A stretch of DNA of 16,938 nucleotides from Tritrichomonas foetus (GCA_001839685.1 MLAK01001157.1:1-16938); one strand, 5' to 3'. Positions 8,128 to 16,938 are shown, numbered from the stretch's first letter. Numbers and translations are program-made. The notes: generated by a model not told the origin, from the sequence alone.

Positions 8128-8322
8128 TTGTTACTGGGTTGTAATTTTTATCTAAACATTTGTGATTTTGGTCATTCGAAAATCTTTTCAAATCAAGAAT
8201 CACTGAATGGAAGTGAGAGTCTAGAATTTATTGAAACGCGTGATGCAGGAACAATTCTCTATATGGAGGCAATGGTTCGTCACTTTTATTGGAAATATTA
8301 CAGAAATGTGACCTTTATATGA
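8128..8322 (+). pseudogene. Protein kinase activation-segment relic
   Basis: A 65-codon frame opening at a TTG, with no credible ATG, no upstream kinase sequence and a stop at its end. It reads YLNICDFGHSKIFS (8149-8190), which is a kinase strand, DFG metal-binding motif and activation loop. About 20 residues later comes RDAGTILYMEAMV, corresponding to the GTxxYMAPE(V/I) end of the activation segment, with the APE replaced by EA. Catalytic loop, N-lobe and C-lobe are absent. It is best explained as a fragment of a decayed TKL-like trichomonad kinase. It differs from the relic at 14986-15410, which has PKVVDL where this has NICDFG. Confidence 0.6.
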
Positions 8323-8583
8323 CAAAAGATATACAAATTGGCAATAATAATAAAGGAGAAGATGACAATAGTCATAATGTGAGCAAAGAGTTGATTTTCC
8401 TATTAGATAAAAAATATAAACATATCTGAATCACATAAAAACTAAATAAAAAGCTACAAAATATCAGATTCTTAAAATCTATCAAATAAAAATAAAAATA
8501 ATAAAGGGAATCTCACAAATTTAATTATATAAATAAATCGAGTTTTAATATAAAAAAACAAACATAAGTATTTCATATGAACA

Positions 8584-10350
8584 TCACAAGTCAAAATCAA
8601 GAATGACTTGTTTTGCGACAATTCCAGGTTTGCGTGATGGAGGAGCTCGTGGATGTGATATTGGAGGTAATTGTGCAGGTGGTCCATTAAAAGGTGGAAG
8701 GGATTGTTGAGACGACTGGGAAGAAAGTTGGTGTTGTTCAGAATCATTTGAAGGGAAAGTATCAAGTTGAAAACGGTTAAATTGTTCCCTTTTTGAATCA
8801 CTTCTTAATTTTTGTAATTTTGCTTCTCTTAAAAGAAGTTGTGAACGGGGAGTCTTAGAAATAATTGAAGGTTGTCCAGGCTTAGCAGCAGATGAAACTT
8901 TTGCAACACGTTTAACTTGAGAAGGCTTGTTTGAATCAAGCTCTGAAGATGTTGCATCTTTTTCCTTTTCTTTAATGTGACTTTGTATTGCTTCCCTTCT
9001 ATGTCTAGATGCTGCTGTTTCATTTGATCCATCAATTGGCATTGTTTTTCCTGCTTCCATCACTTCATCGTAAATTGCCATCAGTTCAGGATTTTCAGGA
9101 ATCGGATAAATTTGGCGCCATCCAGTTGTTTTTGCTATTTCACTTTCTTTATTTGGATCAAAAAGTGTTTTTGGAGTATTTTCATTCTTTTTATTATTTG
9201 AATTGCCTGAAGGTATTTCACCATACATTCTTTGTAGTGTCATTTGACGTTGATGATTGGTCACTTTTTTCTTAAAACTTGGATCAAAATCCATAATTTT
9301 CAAAGCGCCTGTAATCAAATTGTCTTTGAGTTCTTTATCAAACGGAGATTCACAAAGTAATGATGGGGAATGATTTACTTCGAGAAGCCATGGCTTCAAA
9401 TTTTTCCCAAGCATTACATCAAATCCAAGAATTTCAAAACATCGAGATTTTCCATCATTTGTTTTGAAACTTGTCCGATAATTATGTGCAATATACCTCT
9501 GTGCAGATAGAATAGTAAGGACAATTAATTGATCAATCTGGGATTGTGCATATTTTACATCAAATCCATTTAATTCAAGTTCATGAAAAACTGATGTAAG
9601 TGACCGTTTATGTCCTGAATCTGGATTTGAGGCCTTATCTGGCTTTTGGAAATTTTCATTTTTTTTATTAACAGAATAGTTAGTTAAATGCCGATAAACA
9701 TCCTTTAGGTTACTCGGTTTTGGTTTAACGTACGGTTCTGTACAAAACCGAGTCATTCCTTCTGTGAAAATGTAAACTCGAAGTGGATCGATGGAAGACA
9801 TTAATGCATATATTCTAAAATCGAATTTCAGGCCTTCAAGTAAGCAAGGTGAAATGTATCTCTGTGCAATTGCTGATTCTGTGTATTCATCAACTACCTC
9901 TGGATCCATGACCAAAAATATTCCTTTTCCTTGAGCGCCGAGATCTGGTTTTATAATGAATGTTCTCTTGCTTTGCGGGCATGTCTGCATGTACTGTTTC
10001 AGGTCGAGGGCTTGCATTGGCAAAGTAAACGAAAGCGGATGAAAATTATATAATTTTGGAAATAATTTCTGCATTTTTTCAATGTTTCTGGCGAGTTCAA
10101 CTTTTCTGGAAATCGAAAATGTTCCTGGGAAATGATTAACAAATTGCCACGGTTGCATATTTAAACAGAATTCGACACCAACATTATTATCGCACCAAAA
10201 AAGAATATTTTTGACTGTTGATTCGGTTGTTTTCCATCCGAGCCTCTTTCCGCAACGAGGAATGGACGGATATTGCGTGTTCTCGACGTTGAAAAAGATT
10301 GTTTTTGGCCCCTTTTTCTTTTTGGGTTTGGATGCTGCTTTTGCAGACAT
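8584..10350 (-). CDS. TTLL-family tubulin polyglutamylase
   Basis: A 588-residue tubulin tyrosine ligase-like enzyme that would use ATP to add glutamates to tubulin tails of stable microtubules. The TTL domain covers about 15-375. Visible motifs, in order: IIKPDLGAQGKGIFL (132-146), ATP-grasp lysine and glycine loop; YISPCLLEGLKFDFRIYAL (165-183), with the conserved K-x-D-x-R; DPLRVYIFTEGMTRFCTEPY; RHLTNYSVNKKNENF (220-234); CFEILGFDVML (304-314); and PWLLEVNHSPSL (320-331), with the metal-binding Glu and Asn. The GHKR/LTSVFHEL insertion and overall order fit the TTLL4/5/6/13 polyglutamylase group; alpha- versus beta-tubulin preference cannot be told. The tail (about 440-588) is Ser/Gln/Pro-rich and basic in its first part, possibly microtubule-binding. 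The ATG at 10350 is one codon inside a frame opening at TTG, and TCAAATA (10357-10363, minus) is 6 bases upstream. Confidence 0.92.
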   Translation of the reverse strand: MSAKAASKPKKKKGPKTIFFNVENTQYPSIPRCGKRLGWKTTESTVKNILFWCDNNVGVEFCLNMQPWQFVNHFPGTFSISRKVELARNIEKMQKLFPKLYNFHPLSFTLPMQALDLKQYMQTCPQSKRTFIIKPDLGAQGKGIFLVMDPEVVDEYTESAIAQRYISPCLLEGLKFDFRIYALMSSIDPLRVYIFTEGMTRFCTEPYVKPKPSNLKDVYRHLTNYSVNKKNENFQKPDKASNPDSGHKRSLTSVFHELELNGFDVKYAQSQIDQLIVLTILSAQRYIAHNYRTSFKTNDGKSRCFEILGFDVMLGKNLKPWLLEVNHSPSLLCESPFDKELKDNLITGALKIMDFDPSFKKKVTNHQRQMTLQRMYGEIPSGNSNNKKNENTPKTLFDPNKESEIAKTTGWRQIYPIPENPELMAIYDEVMEAGKTMPIDGSNETAASRHRREAIQSHIKEKEKDATSSELDSNKPSQVKRVAKVSSAAKPGQPSIISKTPRSQLLLREAKLQKLRSDSKREQFNRFQLDTFPSNDSEQHQLSSQSSQQSLPPFNGPPAQLPPISHPRAPPSRKPGIVAKQVILDFDL

Positions 10351-10689
10351 CAATTTTATTTGAATGAATTAAGAAACGTACAAATATATTAAATATTGAA
10401 ATTGTTATTATGCCTTGAAAAAAGTTATCAAAAGAATTCTGACACACATTCTATATCACTTTTTCAATGAACAATTGATGAAATAAATAACACAACAGCT
10501 AGGATTTAATCATTATTTTAAAGAGAGAAAAGAACAGAGAGTCCTATTTGGAAAGGAAATATCTTAAATGATCATGCAAACTATCATGATTTATGAAAAA
10601 AAGACATAAATATCATTTCTATTCAATATTAAGCAAACAAATTAAAAATTATTTCCAAAAAGTTTTTTATAAAACATAATAAATAAAAT
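10351..10689. other. AT-rich spacer
   Basis: This 339-base spacer lies between the start of the TTLL gene and the stop of the next gene on the same strand. It contains the Initiator-like TCAAATA of the TTLL gene at its left edge. At its right edge, about 20 bases past the TAG, is a minus-strand TATAAAA that may serve as the 3'-processing signal of the coiled-coil gene. No coding or RNA signal was seen. Confidence 0.5.
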
Positions 10690-12963
10690 CTACAAAACGT
10701 CATTATTGAATTTTCCTGCAGAAGCGACACCTTTTTCTTTCAAAACACGCCCAAGTTTTTCAAAAAGAGGGGACCATGGAATATCCATCAAAATGATGGA
10801 ATCAAATTGTGAAGAAAATTCGGATTTGCTTTGATCTGGAATTTCATAAACGAACCAACCAATGAGTCCATTTTTCTTTTCCTCTGTTTCTTCATGATCA
10901 CTTGGAAGCATTCCTTCAGCAGCTTTCTTCAGAACATCATCTATTGACTCATTTTCTTCTTCTTCTGATTTAGTCATGTTTTCAGTGCTTTCTTCTTTTT
11001 TGATTTCTTCATCTTCATTGGATATGGCAGTGGTTCCACCTTGAATATTATTTTCAATATCATCATCTTTTTCTTTCTCATTTTCGTCTTGCTTTTCGTT
11101 TTCTTCTGTTTCAGTTTTTTCTTCAGATTCTTCTTTGTTAGAAAGTTGACTTTCATTTTCACACTCAATTTTGTTTTCTGTTGAAACTGGAGTTGAAGGT
11201 TGTCTTGGAATGACTTGGCCATTCTCGTAGGAAAATTCAAGTGTGGGCTTCACATCCAACACAAGGAAGTCTTCTGGTGGTGCAAGTGTCAATTTCGATC
11301 CTTCTCCTGATTTTTCAGGATTTTCTGCTTCGTCTTTAATCACAATTTCATCTTCATTCGAATCCTTTTGCTTGTTATCAGATTCATCACTATCGTCACT
11401 AATAACAATTGGTTTTTCATCATCGTCACCTATCTTAATTTGTTCATTTTCATCAGTTGCTTCTTGACTTTCATTTTCTTTAGACTCTTCTCCTAATGTG
11501 CTTTGACTTTCTTCATTATCATGATTTGATTTTTCTATTTGCTCGTTTTGTTGTTGCTCTTGTTCTTGTTCTTGTTTCTTCCGAGCATCCAAATCAATAA
11601 CAGGACCAAGGTCTAGAATGTCTTTGTTGGAAACAGCAATTTCGATATCTTCAATCATTTCATCATCATCAGATCCATCAATTTGAATTTCGTCTCTTTC
11701 TTCATCAATTGTAAAATCTTCTTTCTTTCTTTGAACTTTGTTGTAATTCTTTCCACCGAATATATTTGAATTTTGATTTTGATTTGAATTTCTTTGTTTT
11801 CCACGTTCAGACTTTGGAGATATGCTGCTTCGACTTTGGTCGATTTGCGAAACTGCTGTTTTAGTTGACTCGTTCAAATTTTGGTTTGGGCTTGAATTTG
11901 GTGATTTCTTTCTTGGTGTTCTTTTCTTTAATCGTTTCGGTCCTGCTTGTTTTGGTGGCGATTGAAGTTTCAAACTGTAGCTAGAATTATTGTTTGCATC
12001 GTTTTCAAAACGAACAGTATCTTTATTAGCATCATAGTTTTGGTTTGCTTCACCCTGGGGTTGATCTGTTGACTGATCCTGAGAGTAACCAGCTGCTTTT
12101 CTTTGTTGTGCAATAAATTCTCTGCGTCTGTTTTTACTCATTTCTGCTCTGATTTTACGCTTTCTTTCTTCTTCATCTTTTTTAGCGAGTAACATTCGCT
12201 TTTCACGCTCATGATCGATTTTCATTTGTTTCATTGTTTCTTTTCGTTTTTCGACTTCCTCTTGAGCCAGTTGAAGTTTCCTCTTCAAATATGTGACTCT
12301 TCTATTTTCTTTTTTAATATTCGAATATGATGGATTGAATGTTTCCTCAAAATCTACGTCGATTTCGGCACTTTCTTTATAGAGGAAATTCAATCGATGT
12401 GATAAATCTGTTGTTCGTTTTTGCGCTTCAAGAATCGACTTGGCTGGATCTCGTTCATAAAATTCTTTTGTTTCGACATTTTTCTTGGACATCTTTTCTT
12501 GAATAACTTCCAAACTTTCTGATTCCAAGAAAAATTGACGTTTCAAATCTGTAACTTCAACATCAATCTCACTTTTTATTGAGGGGGTATAAGATTTTCT
12601 TATATTTTGGAGTTCACCATCAAGCTCGTCTTTTGTTTCTTTTAGTTCTTGAAGTTTTGCCTGGATTCTTTGAATTTCCGGAGTCAGAGAAATTTTATCG
12701 CATTTGATTTGAAGATCTTCTGCCTCTTCCTGAAGAGGTCCGATTTGCTGTCGAAGACTTTGGACTTGCTGCATTAATTCATGCCATTGCTGAGTTAAGT
12801 AGAGGGGATCATCAAACTCTGTTGCTGACTTTTTGACGCGACGAGGAGATTGCGGAGGTTTCAAAATTTTTGGTGCGTTTGGACTGGGCGGGCGATAGTT
12901 TATACTTTGGTTTGCTGGCGAGTGGTTGGTCGTAAGCGTGGGAAGACCGGAAACAGACGCCAT
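10690..12963 (-). CDS. Long coiled-coil protein with acidic low-complexity region, unknown function
   Basis: I do not recognise the family. From the ATG at 12963 it has 757 residues. Order: a Ser/Pro-rich basic head (1-50, with SPRRVKK); a strong coiled-coil region from about 55 to 300, rich in E, K, Q and L, ending in an unbroken charged helix (KKDEEERKRKIRAEMSKNRR); a basic Ser/Pro/Asn-rich stretch with KRLKKRTPRKKSP; a long Glu/Asp-rich low-complexity part (about 420-680); and a small conserved-looking C-terminal module with aromatic and hydrophobic residues (LIGWFVYEIP, DSIILMDIPWSPLFEKLGRV). The frame runs 31 codons further up to a TTG. The ATG at 12963 follows TCAATTT (12981-12987, minus) by about 18 bases, and the extra residues have a different, hydrophobic character. 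A cytoskeletal or basal-body role would fit coiled coils and neighbours but is only a guess. Confidence 0.85.
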   Translation of the reverse strand: MASVSGLPTLTTNHSPANQSINYRPPSPNAPKILKPPQSPRRVKKSATEFDDPLYLTQQWHELMQQVQSLRQQIGPLQEEAEDLQIKCDKISLTPEIQRIQAKLQELKETKDELDGELQNIRKSYTPSIKSEIDVEVTDLKRQFFLESESLEVIQEKMSKKNVETKEFYERDPAKSILEAQKRTTDLSHRLNFLYKESAEIDVDFEETFNPSYSNIKKENRRVTYLKRKLQLAQEEVEKRKETMKQMKIDHEREKRMLLAKKDEEERKRKIRAEMSKNRRREFIAQQRKAAGYSQDQSTDQPQGEANQNYDANKDTVRFENDANNNSSYSLKLQSPPKQAGPKRLKKRTPRKKSPNSSPNQNLNESTKTAVSQIDQSRSSISPKSERGKQRNSNQNQNSNIFGGKNYNKVQRKKEDFTIDEERDEIQIDGSDDDEMIEDIEIAVSNKDILDLGPVIDLDARKKQEQEQEQQQNEQIEKSNHDNEESQSTLGEESKENESQEATDENEQIKIGDDDEKPIVISDDSDESDNKQKDSNEDEIVIKDEAENPEKSGEGSKLTLAPPEDFLVLDVKPTLEFSYENGQVIPRQPSTPVSTENKIECENESQLSNKEESEEKTETEENEKQDENEKEKDDDIENNIQGGTTAISNEDEEIKKEESTENMTKSEEEENESIDDVLKKAAEGMLPSDHEETEEKKNGLIGWFVYEIPDQSKSEFSSQFDSIILMDIPWSPLFEKLGRVLKEKGVASAGKFNNDVL

Positions 12964-14985
12964 TTCTATATATTTAGAGGAAATTGAAAATAGAGAATTT
13001 TGATGTTTTTTTGTAACGTTAATATATTTGAGGATTAAAATGACCATAACCGTCAATTGTGTCTCAGATTGTTGTAAACTATCCGTTTAAATTTTTTGAA
13101 TGTTGATTGAGCATTTTTTCTGTTGATATACGGTCATGAAATAACTGAAATTTTTTTGAATCACATTTCACATAACCAATGATTTAATTGACATAAAATC
13201 ATTTGAACAAAGTTCATGAAGCAACTCTTTCGGGCGATTTATTCTATCCTAATCTTACAAGGAATAATTTAAGAATTGAGGTTCTGAATCATACTAATTG
13301 TAGGAGCGATTTGATTACATTTCAAAAGAATATCACTAGGAATGAAATAAATACGATGAACAATGACAATGTTGAAATAATAACTAGAGAAAATAGCAAT
13401 AACACTGAACTAATACATTTATGAAGAAATATTTCTTGGTATTAAAAATATCTGAACGAGAAATAATAAATAATTATGGGTTTAACAAACTCAGTTTATA
13501 CATATCAGTTTATTTTTGTTACTGAAAATCCAGATTTAAAAGAAAATGAAAAGCCAAGAAATCAATAATCTCGGAGTCAATGATAGAACGTATTGATGCT
13601 TCATTTGGTTATTAAGCATGAATTAATTCAATTAAGAATTTCAATGAACGCCCATGAATAATGTTTCAAAAATCTGCAACATTTAGGTTTAGAAATTACA
13701 TTCGAATATTAAATAGAAAATTTGATTGGTATAGCTTAATAATTGCTTGATTAAATTATTAATTGTAACAATGCTTTATTGGCAAAAACCAAAAATATAT
13801 TTATATAATTTTTACAAATTGATTTATTTCACCAAACACACAATATTGATAATTAAAATAAAAGCTATAAATATTAAAAAGTCTGTTTAATAAGGATTTT
13901 GTTCGGAAAATTGATAATTAGAATCTGAAATGCGGTTTTTCCAGATGTCACAGTTGAAAATTTCATGCTAAAAAACTTTATGTCATCTATTAATGTAAAA
14001 ATATTCAAAGCAATTTCATTAATTCTTAAAATACCGATATTACAGAAATCACAATTTCTTTCGAAGATTCTGGCTACATGATGTTTTATAGATATATATC
14101 CAATAGTACAATTAAAAAATAATGATTTTCTCCATTTTCTAGAGATCCAGATATTTGGTTGAAATCTGATTCCGGTCGAATAATCTTACAATTATTAATT
14201 TTTTTCTATAATTATTAACCCACAATTAAATAGAGTGCGCGTTTATTGTAAATTTTAATTCAATCCTATCATATTAAGGATGTAGTCTCACCGATCAAAA
14301 AGCACTCAAAATATGTTTCAATAGTATCATTCAAAATAAAAATTGAGAGAACTTTTTGAATTGTGATTATTTTTTTACTACATTCAATTTATTTTATATG
14401 ATTACGGAATGTATAGAAATTTTCGAACGAAAGAAATTCCAACTTTAATACGAAGAAAATGATCAATAACATTAATTCCATCAGAAAAATATTTTTCATT
14501 GCTTTTGCCTATAAATTTAGATAGATATCAAATTCGATCATTAATTAATTAATGATTTGTCTTCTTAATCTTGAAATCCCAAGAAAGTTTAACAAACTAA
14601 ATACAAGTTGCTTACGTACGAGCTAAACAAACAAAACAAACAAACTAAAAAAGATTCAGTTAAATTTCAATAAAAAAATATCCAGAAAAATTCAATTGTG
14701 CTTCTGTCGAGGAGATTTTTTATAATATCGATAATCAGATCTGTTGTTTCATCAAATAATTATTATTTTATTGTTTGCAGAGCTGGGAAGAAACTTGTTT
14801 ATTTTGTCATTTCTTATTAATCGAATTTCTTGACATCTTATTTTTGAGAAGTTTAAGAATAAGAACATAAAGTTTTGATTTTGAGTTATTATCTGTTCCT
14901 TGTGCAATTACTATGATTCTTAATGTCAGATGTAGTTTTGTATCACGAAGATTATTAGCAATCAATGCCATGATTTCCTTCTAGA
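12964..14985. other. 2-kb AT-rich region without recognisable genes
   Basis: Very AT-rich, with stops in all frames. Open stretches without identifiable homology are a 73-codon plus-strand frame at 13203-13424 opening at TTG, and a 54-codon minus-strand frame at 14807-14971 with ATG (begins MALIANNLRDTKLHL). The latter lies directly downstream of the kinase relic and may be another decayed fragment. A short ACAAA-type repeat lies near 14625-14645. The promoter of the coiled-coil gene is at the left edge. Confidence 0.5.
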
Positions 14986-15410
14986 TCATATTACATTGAT
15001 AAAGAATAACCAAAAATTATTGTACAAAAGAAAAATCATGATTTTGGTATTCATGAATTTGCGTGAAGTTACATTTATCTTTATTGTCGTGTTATTAGAG
15101 TCATTTCTTCCAAAAAGACCATTCTGAACCAAATCAACCACTTTTGGAAAATAATTATCATCAAGAAAAACATTGACTGACATTAAATCACGATGAATAA
15201 CTTTTGTTTTTATGTAAAGAATTCATCATGAATGCCGATCAAACTACATTAAATTTATTGTAAAGTTACATTCTTTGGGCGCATTTTGATAAATTTCGGC
15301 ATTCAATTTAGTTATCATTGATTTAAATTGATTTTTCGGCATTCCATGATCGAGTATCATCTAAAGGGTTCCTTTTTTCATATATTCTGTTTATAAATCA
15401 CTGACATAGA
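14986..15410 (-). pseudogene. Decayed TKL-like protein kinase
   Basis: Reading on the minus strand, TEYMKKGTL (15361-15390) matches the hinge of trichomonad TKL kinases (TEYMxxGTL), followed immediately by a TAG. After about 45 codons with frameshifts and stops comes SLHKNKVIHRDLMSVNVFLD (around 15163-15230). This has the catalytic loop HRD with its Asp kept, but the usual Lys two residues after Asp replaced by Met; the Asn is kept. DDNYFPKVVDL follows, with the DFG triad changed to DLV. Farther on, VTSRKFMNTKI sits where VGTxKYMAPEI is expected. The N-lobe is missing and the C-lobe is unrecognisable. Loss of the catalytic Lys and of DFG, plus internal stops, make it non-functional. Family naming is confident; boundaries are approximate. 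Confidence 0.75.
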
Positions 15411-15469
15411 AACGCCAAATCAAATGAATTAGTCATGGTTAATGCATGGTGAAGGAGTTCCTGATGAAT

Positions 15470-16500
15470 CCAGTGATTATGTAATTTTCGTCGGAAACAC
15501 CGGAAAATGAGATTTTGTTTTCAGTATTAATTCGAAACATATGACTTCGTTTTTATTGTTTATAATTGTGGAAAATGCAATACCATCATGTTGATTAATA
15601 CGTTCACTATCTAATGCGTTATGAAAGACGAATTTCTGTAGCTTTATGCTCACTACAATCATATCCAACCTTTAACCACAAGCAATAAAACCATCAAATG
15701 GACTTTGATTCCAGATATCAAGTCATGAATGTAAAAGATTGATATATCCAATTGCGCTAAAATTACCATCAGTTTGGAATGGTGATGAGTATCTCATAAA
15801 CTATGGCAAATACCATTCTCAAATCACGATGTAATTAATTGATGTTCATGATTTCCATCTCCTGTTCATACCCATTCTCCATCGCCTCTGTCTTTTAATG
15901 AAATAATTGCAGTAGTAATCCATTCTATAGTATCAACTTTAATTAAATCACCTGTATAAAACCCTAATAATGTGTTATTTGATGATGATTTGATTTCTAA
16001 GAGTTGTTTCATGATATTATTTCTTTAATTTGCTACAGGATTAAAACGTTCAAATCTTTAAGACCATTTTGTAATTAAATCGTAATCAACATTTAAATGC
16101 CGTGAATATTTAATTGGAATATGATAATGTTGCTAAATTCAATCTTGTTCGTAAACATTTTCGTTTGAGGTCCATGTTCATGTGAAGAAGTTGGCGAAGA
16201 AACTAATTTTCCTGTTCTATCTTCAACTATAATCTGATCATAAAAGACAGTACATTCTTTCATCATTGTATAAATTAATTCTTACAATATTTTTTCATCA
16301 TTAGTATATAAATAGTAATCAAATATATTTTGAAAAATCCAAAGAACAGCACCAGGTTACCAGCCCCAAGAAAATGGCCAACCAAGATATAACATTATCT
16401 GGATAAGATATGAAATATTCTCGAATAGAAGAATTAATGTTGAACCTTGATAATCAAATTGAACAATTGAAATTGCTCGATCAAGACATCAATATAGAAC
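15470..16500 (-). pseudogene. Decayed GH95-family (alpha-L-fucosidase type) gene
   Basis: GH95 enzymes release L-fucose from glycans such as mucins. Reading on the minus strand across stops and frameshifts, landmarks appear in family order. FYIDV (16485-16499) and RFNINSSI plus REYFISYPDNVI (16388-16447) belong to the N-terminal beta-sandwich. The catalytic alpha barrel follows: GWPFSWGW, a stop, PGA and FQNIFDYYLYTNDE (16386 downwards), YTMMKECTVFY, VEDRTGKLVSSPTSSHEHGP, HLNVDYDLITKW, GFYTGDLIKVDTIEW (ending near 15965), LKDRGDG and TGDGNHEH, then PFQTDGNF (family HPPFQIDGNFG). The C-terminal domain gives FDGFIACG (15676-15701), GYDCSEHKATEIRLS and HDGIAFSTIINNKNEV. At least five in-frame stops and several frame changes show it is dead. 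A full GH95 protein is about 750-800 residues, so the middle is shortened. The 3' boundary is approximate. Confidence 0.82.
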
Positions 16501-16739
16501 ATAATTCGTTATTTACTTTGTTTATGATATCTTCTAATGGAAATTTTATTACACCAAACAAAACATATTTACCATATTATCCGCCTGATTCATTTTCACT
16601 TGTTAATTTCATCGCATTCAATACTAACTTCATTATCTTTGCCTTCACGGAATCATTGTTGAATTCGACGGAACATAACAAAGCATCACCATTTTATCCT
16701 TAACTTTTACCTACATTATAATTAGACTTATTCTTCGAA

Positions 16740-16938
16740 TGTAAAATGTTCTGTTCGAATTTCATCATTTCTAAGTGTTGAGTTGTTGCAGCTGCATAGG
16801 CTGGCCTATCATTCACAAATGATATATAATTTATTTATATTTATATAATGGATATCCATTCATCACCAGTTTGGATTTCTATTTGCATCTAGTAATAAAT
16901 AGCGATAAAATTTAATGAAAAAATGGATGTGAAATAAT
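16740..16938 (-). pseudogene. Second GH95 fragment, truncated at window edge
   Basis: At the far right, the minus strand reads FYRYLLLDANRN, two stops, then INININ and RPAYAAATTQ. In GH95 proteins the order is (F/Y)xRYLLIxSSR, then LNINxQMNYWPAYxTNL, at the start of the catalytic barrel. These pieces lie upstream of, rather than downstream of, an N-terminal-domain piece (16388-16500). This fragment is therefore either from a separate neighbouring gene copy or displaced by rearrangement. It continues beyond the window. Stops and a broken frame show decay. The similarity is clear for the two short blocks but the assignment of copy is inferred. Confidence 0.55.

Noticed and set aside
10974..11240. 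An 88-codon Lys/Met-rich minus-strand frame
   Set aside because: It is a shifted-frame shadow of the Glu/Asp-rich region of the coiled-coil gene.
12964..13056. 31-codon N-terminal extension of the long coiled-coil protein
   Set aside because: The extension opens at TTG; its only ATG, at 13047, gives a hydrophobic stretch unlike the rest. The ATG at 12963 is preceded by an Initiator-like motif.
13203..13424. A 73-codon plus-strand frame
   Set aside because: It opens at TTG with no early ATG, is Asn/Thr-rich and matches no family I know. It could be a relic but cannot be supported.
16410..16703. A 97-codon plus-strand frame with ATG and stop
   Set aside because: It lies antisense to GH95 N-terminal-domain remnants on the minus strand and shows no family signal, so it is more likely a chance frame.

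Overview
The window looks like nuclear DNA of a flagellated, intron-poor, AT-rich protist, most likely a parabasalid (trichomonad). The evidence is indirect. Seven genes are intact and none needs an intron. Start codons sit 7-21 bases behind a TCA-type motif resembling the trichomonad Initiator. TAAA motifs lie at or just after several stop codons, one of them overlapping the stop. TAA, TAG and TGA all act as stops, which argues against ciliate codes. The relics of protein-kinase and GH95 genes in the spacers also fit a trichomonad genome full of decaying gene copies. I cannot name the species.

Layout. 1-328: upstream sequence with a 21-bp RNA-type hairpin at its left end. 329-3289: two plus-strand genes, a probable SAPS-like helical-repeat protein and a clear CHMP7-type ESCRT-III protein. 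3290-4009: a spacer with a 47-base poly-A run. 4010-7544: two minus-strand genes, a triple-DM10 EFHC1-type axonemal protein and a coiled-coil protein with a CxxC motif. 7545-7572: a 28-bp divergent promoter shared with a plus-strand gene, a probable Pop5 subunit of RNase P/MRP (7573-7923). 8128-8322: a relic of a protein-kinase activation segment. 8584-10350: a minus-strand TTLL-type tubulin polyglutamylase. 10690-12963: a minus-strand long coiled-coil, acidic low-complexity protein. 12964-14985: about 2 kb with no recognisable gene. 14986-16938: a gene graveyard on the minus strand, holding a decayed protein kinase and at least one, probably two, decayed GH95 (alpha-L-fucosidase family) genes.

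How the genes relate. The EFHC1-type protein (microtubule inner protein) and the TTLL enzyme (tubulin glutamylation) both act on axonemal or other stable microtubules. The coiled-coil CxxC protein between them has the layout of DUF4795/QRICH2-type flagellar proteins, though that link is weak. The minus-strand genes may therefore be a loose flagellar or cytoskeletal neighbourhood. CHMP7, the SAPS-like protein and Pop5 are housekeeping functions. The most interesting material is the pseudogene tract at the right end. In fixed reading order it keeps many GH95 landmarks despite stops and frameshifts, with an N-terminal-domain piece lying between two catalytic-domain pieces.
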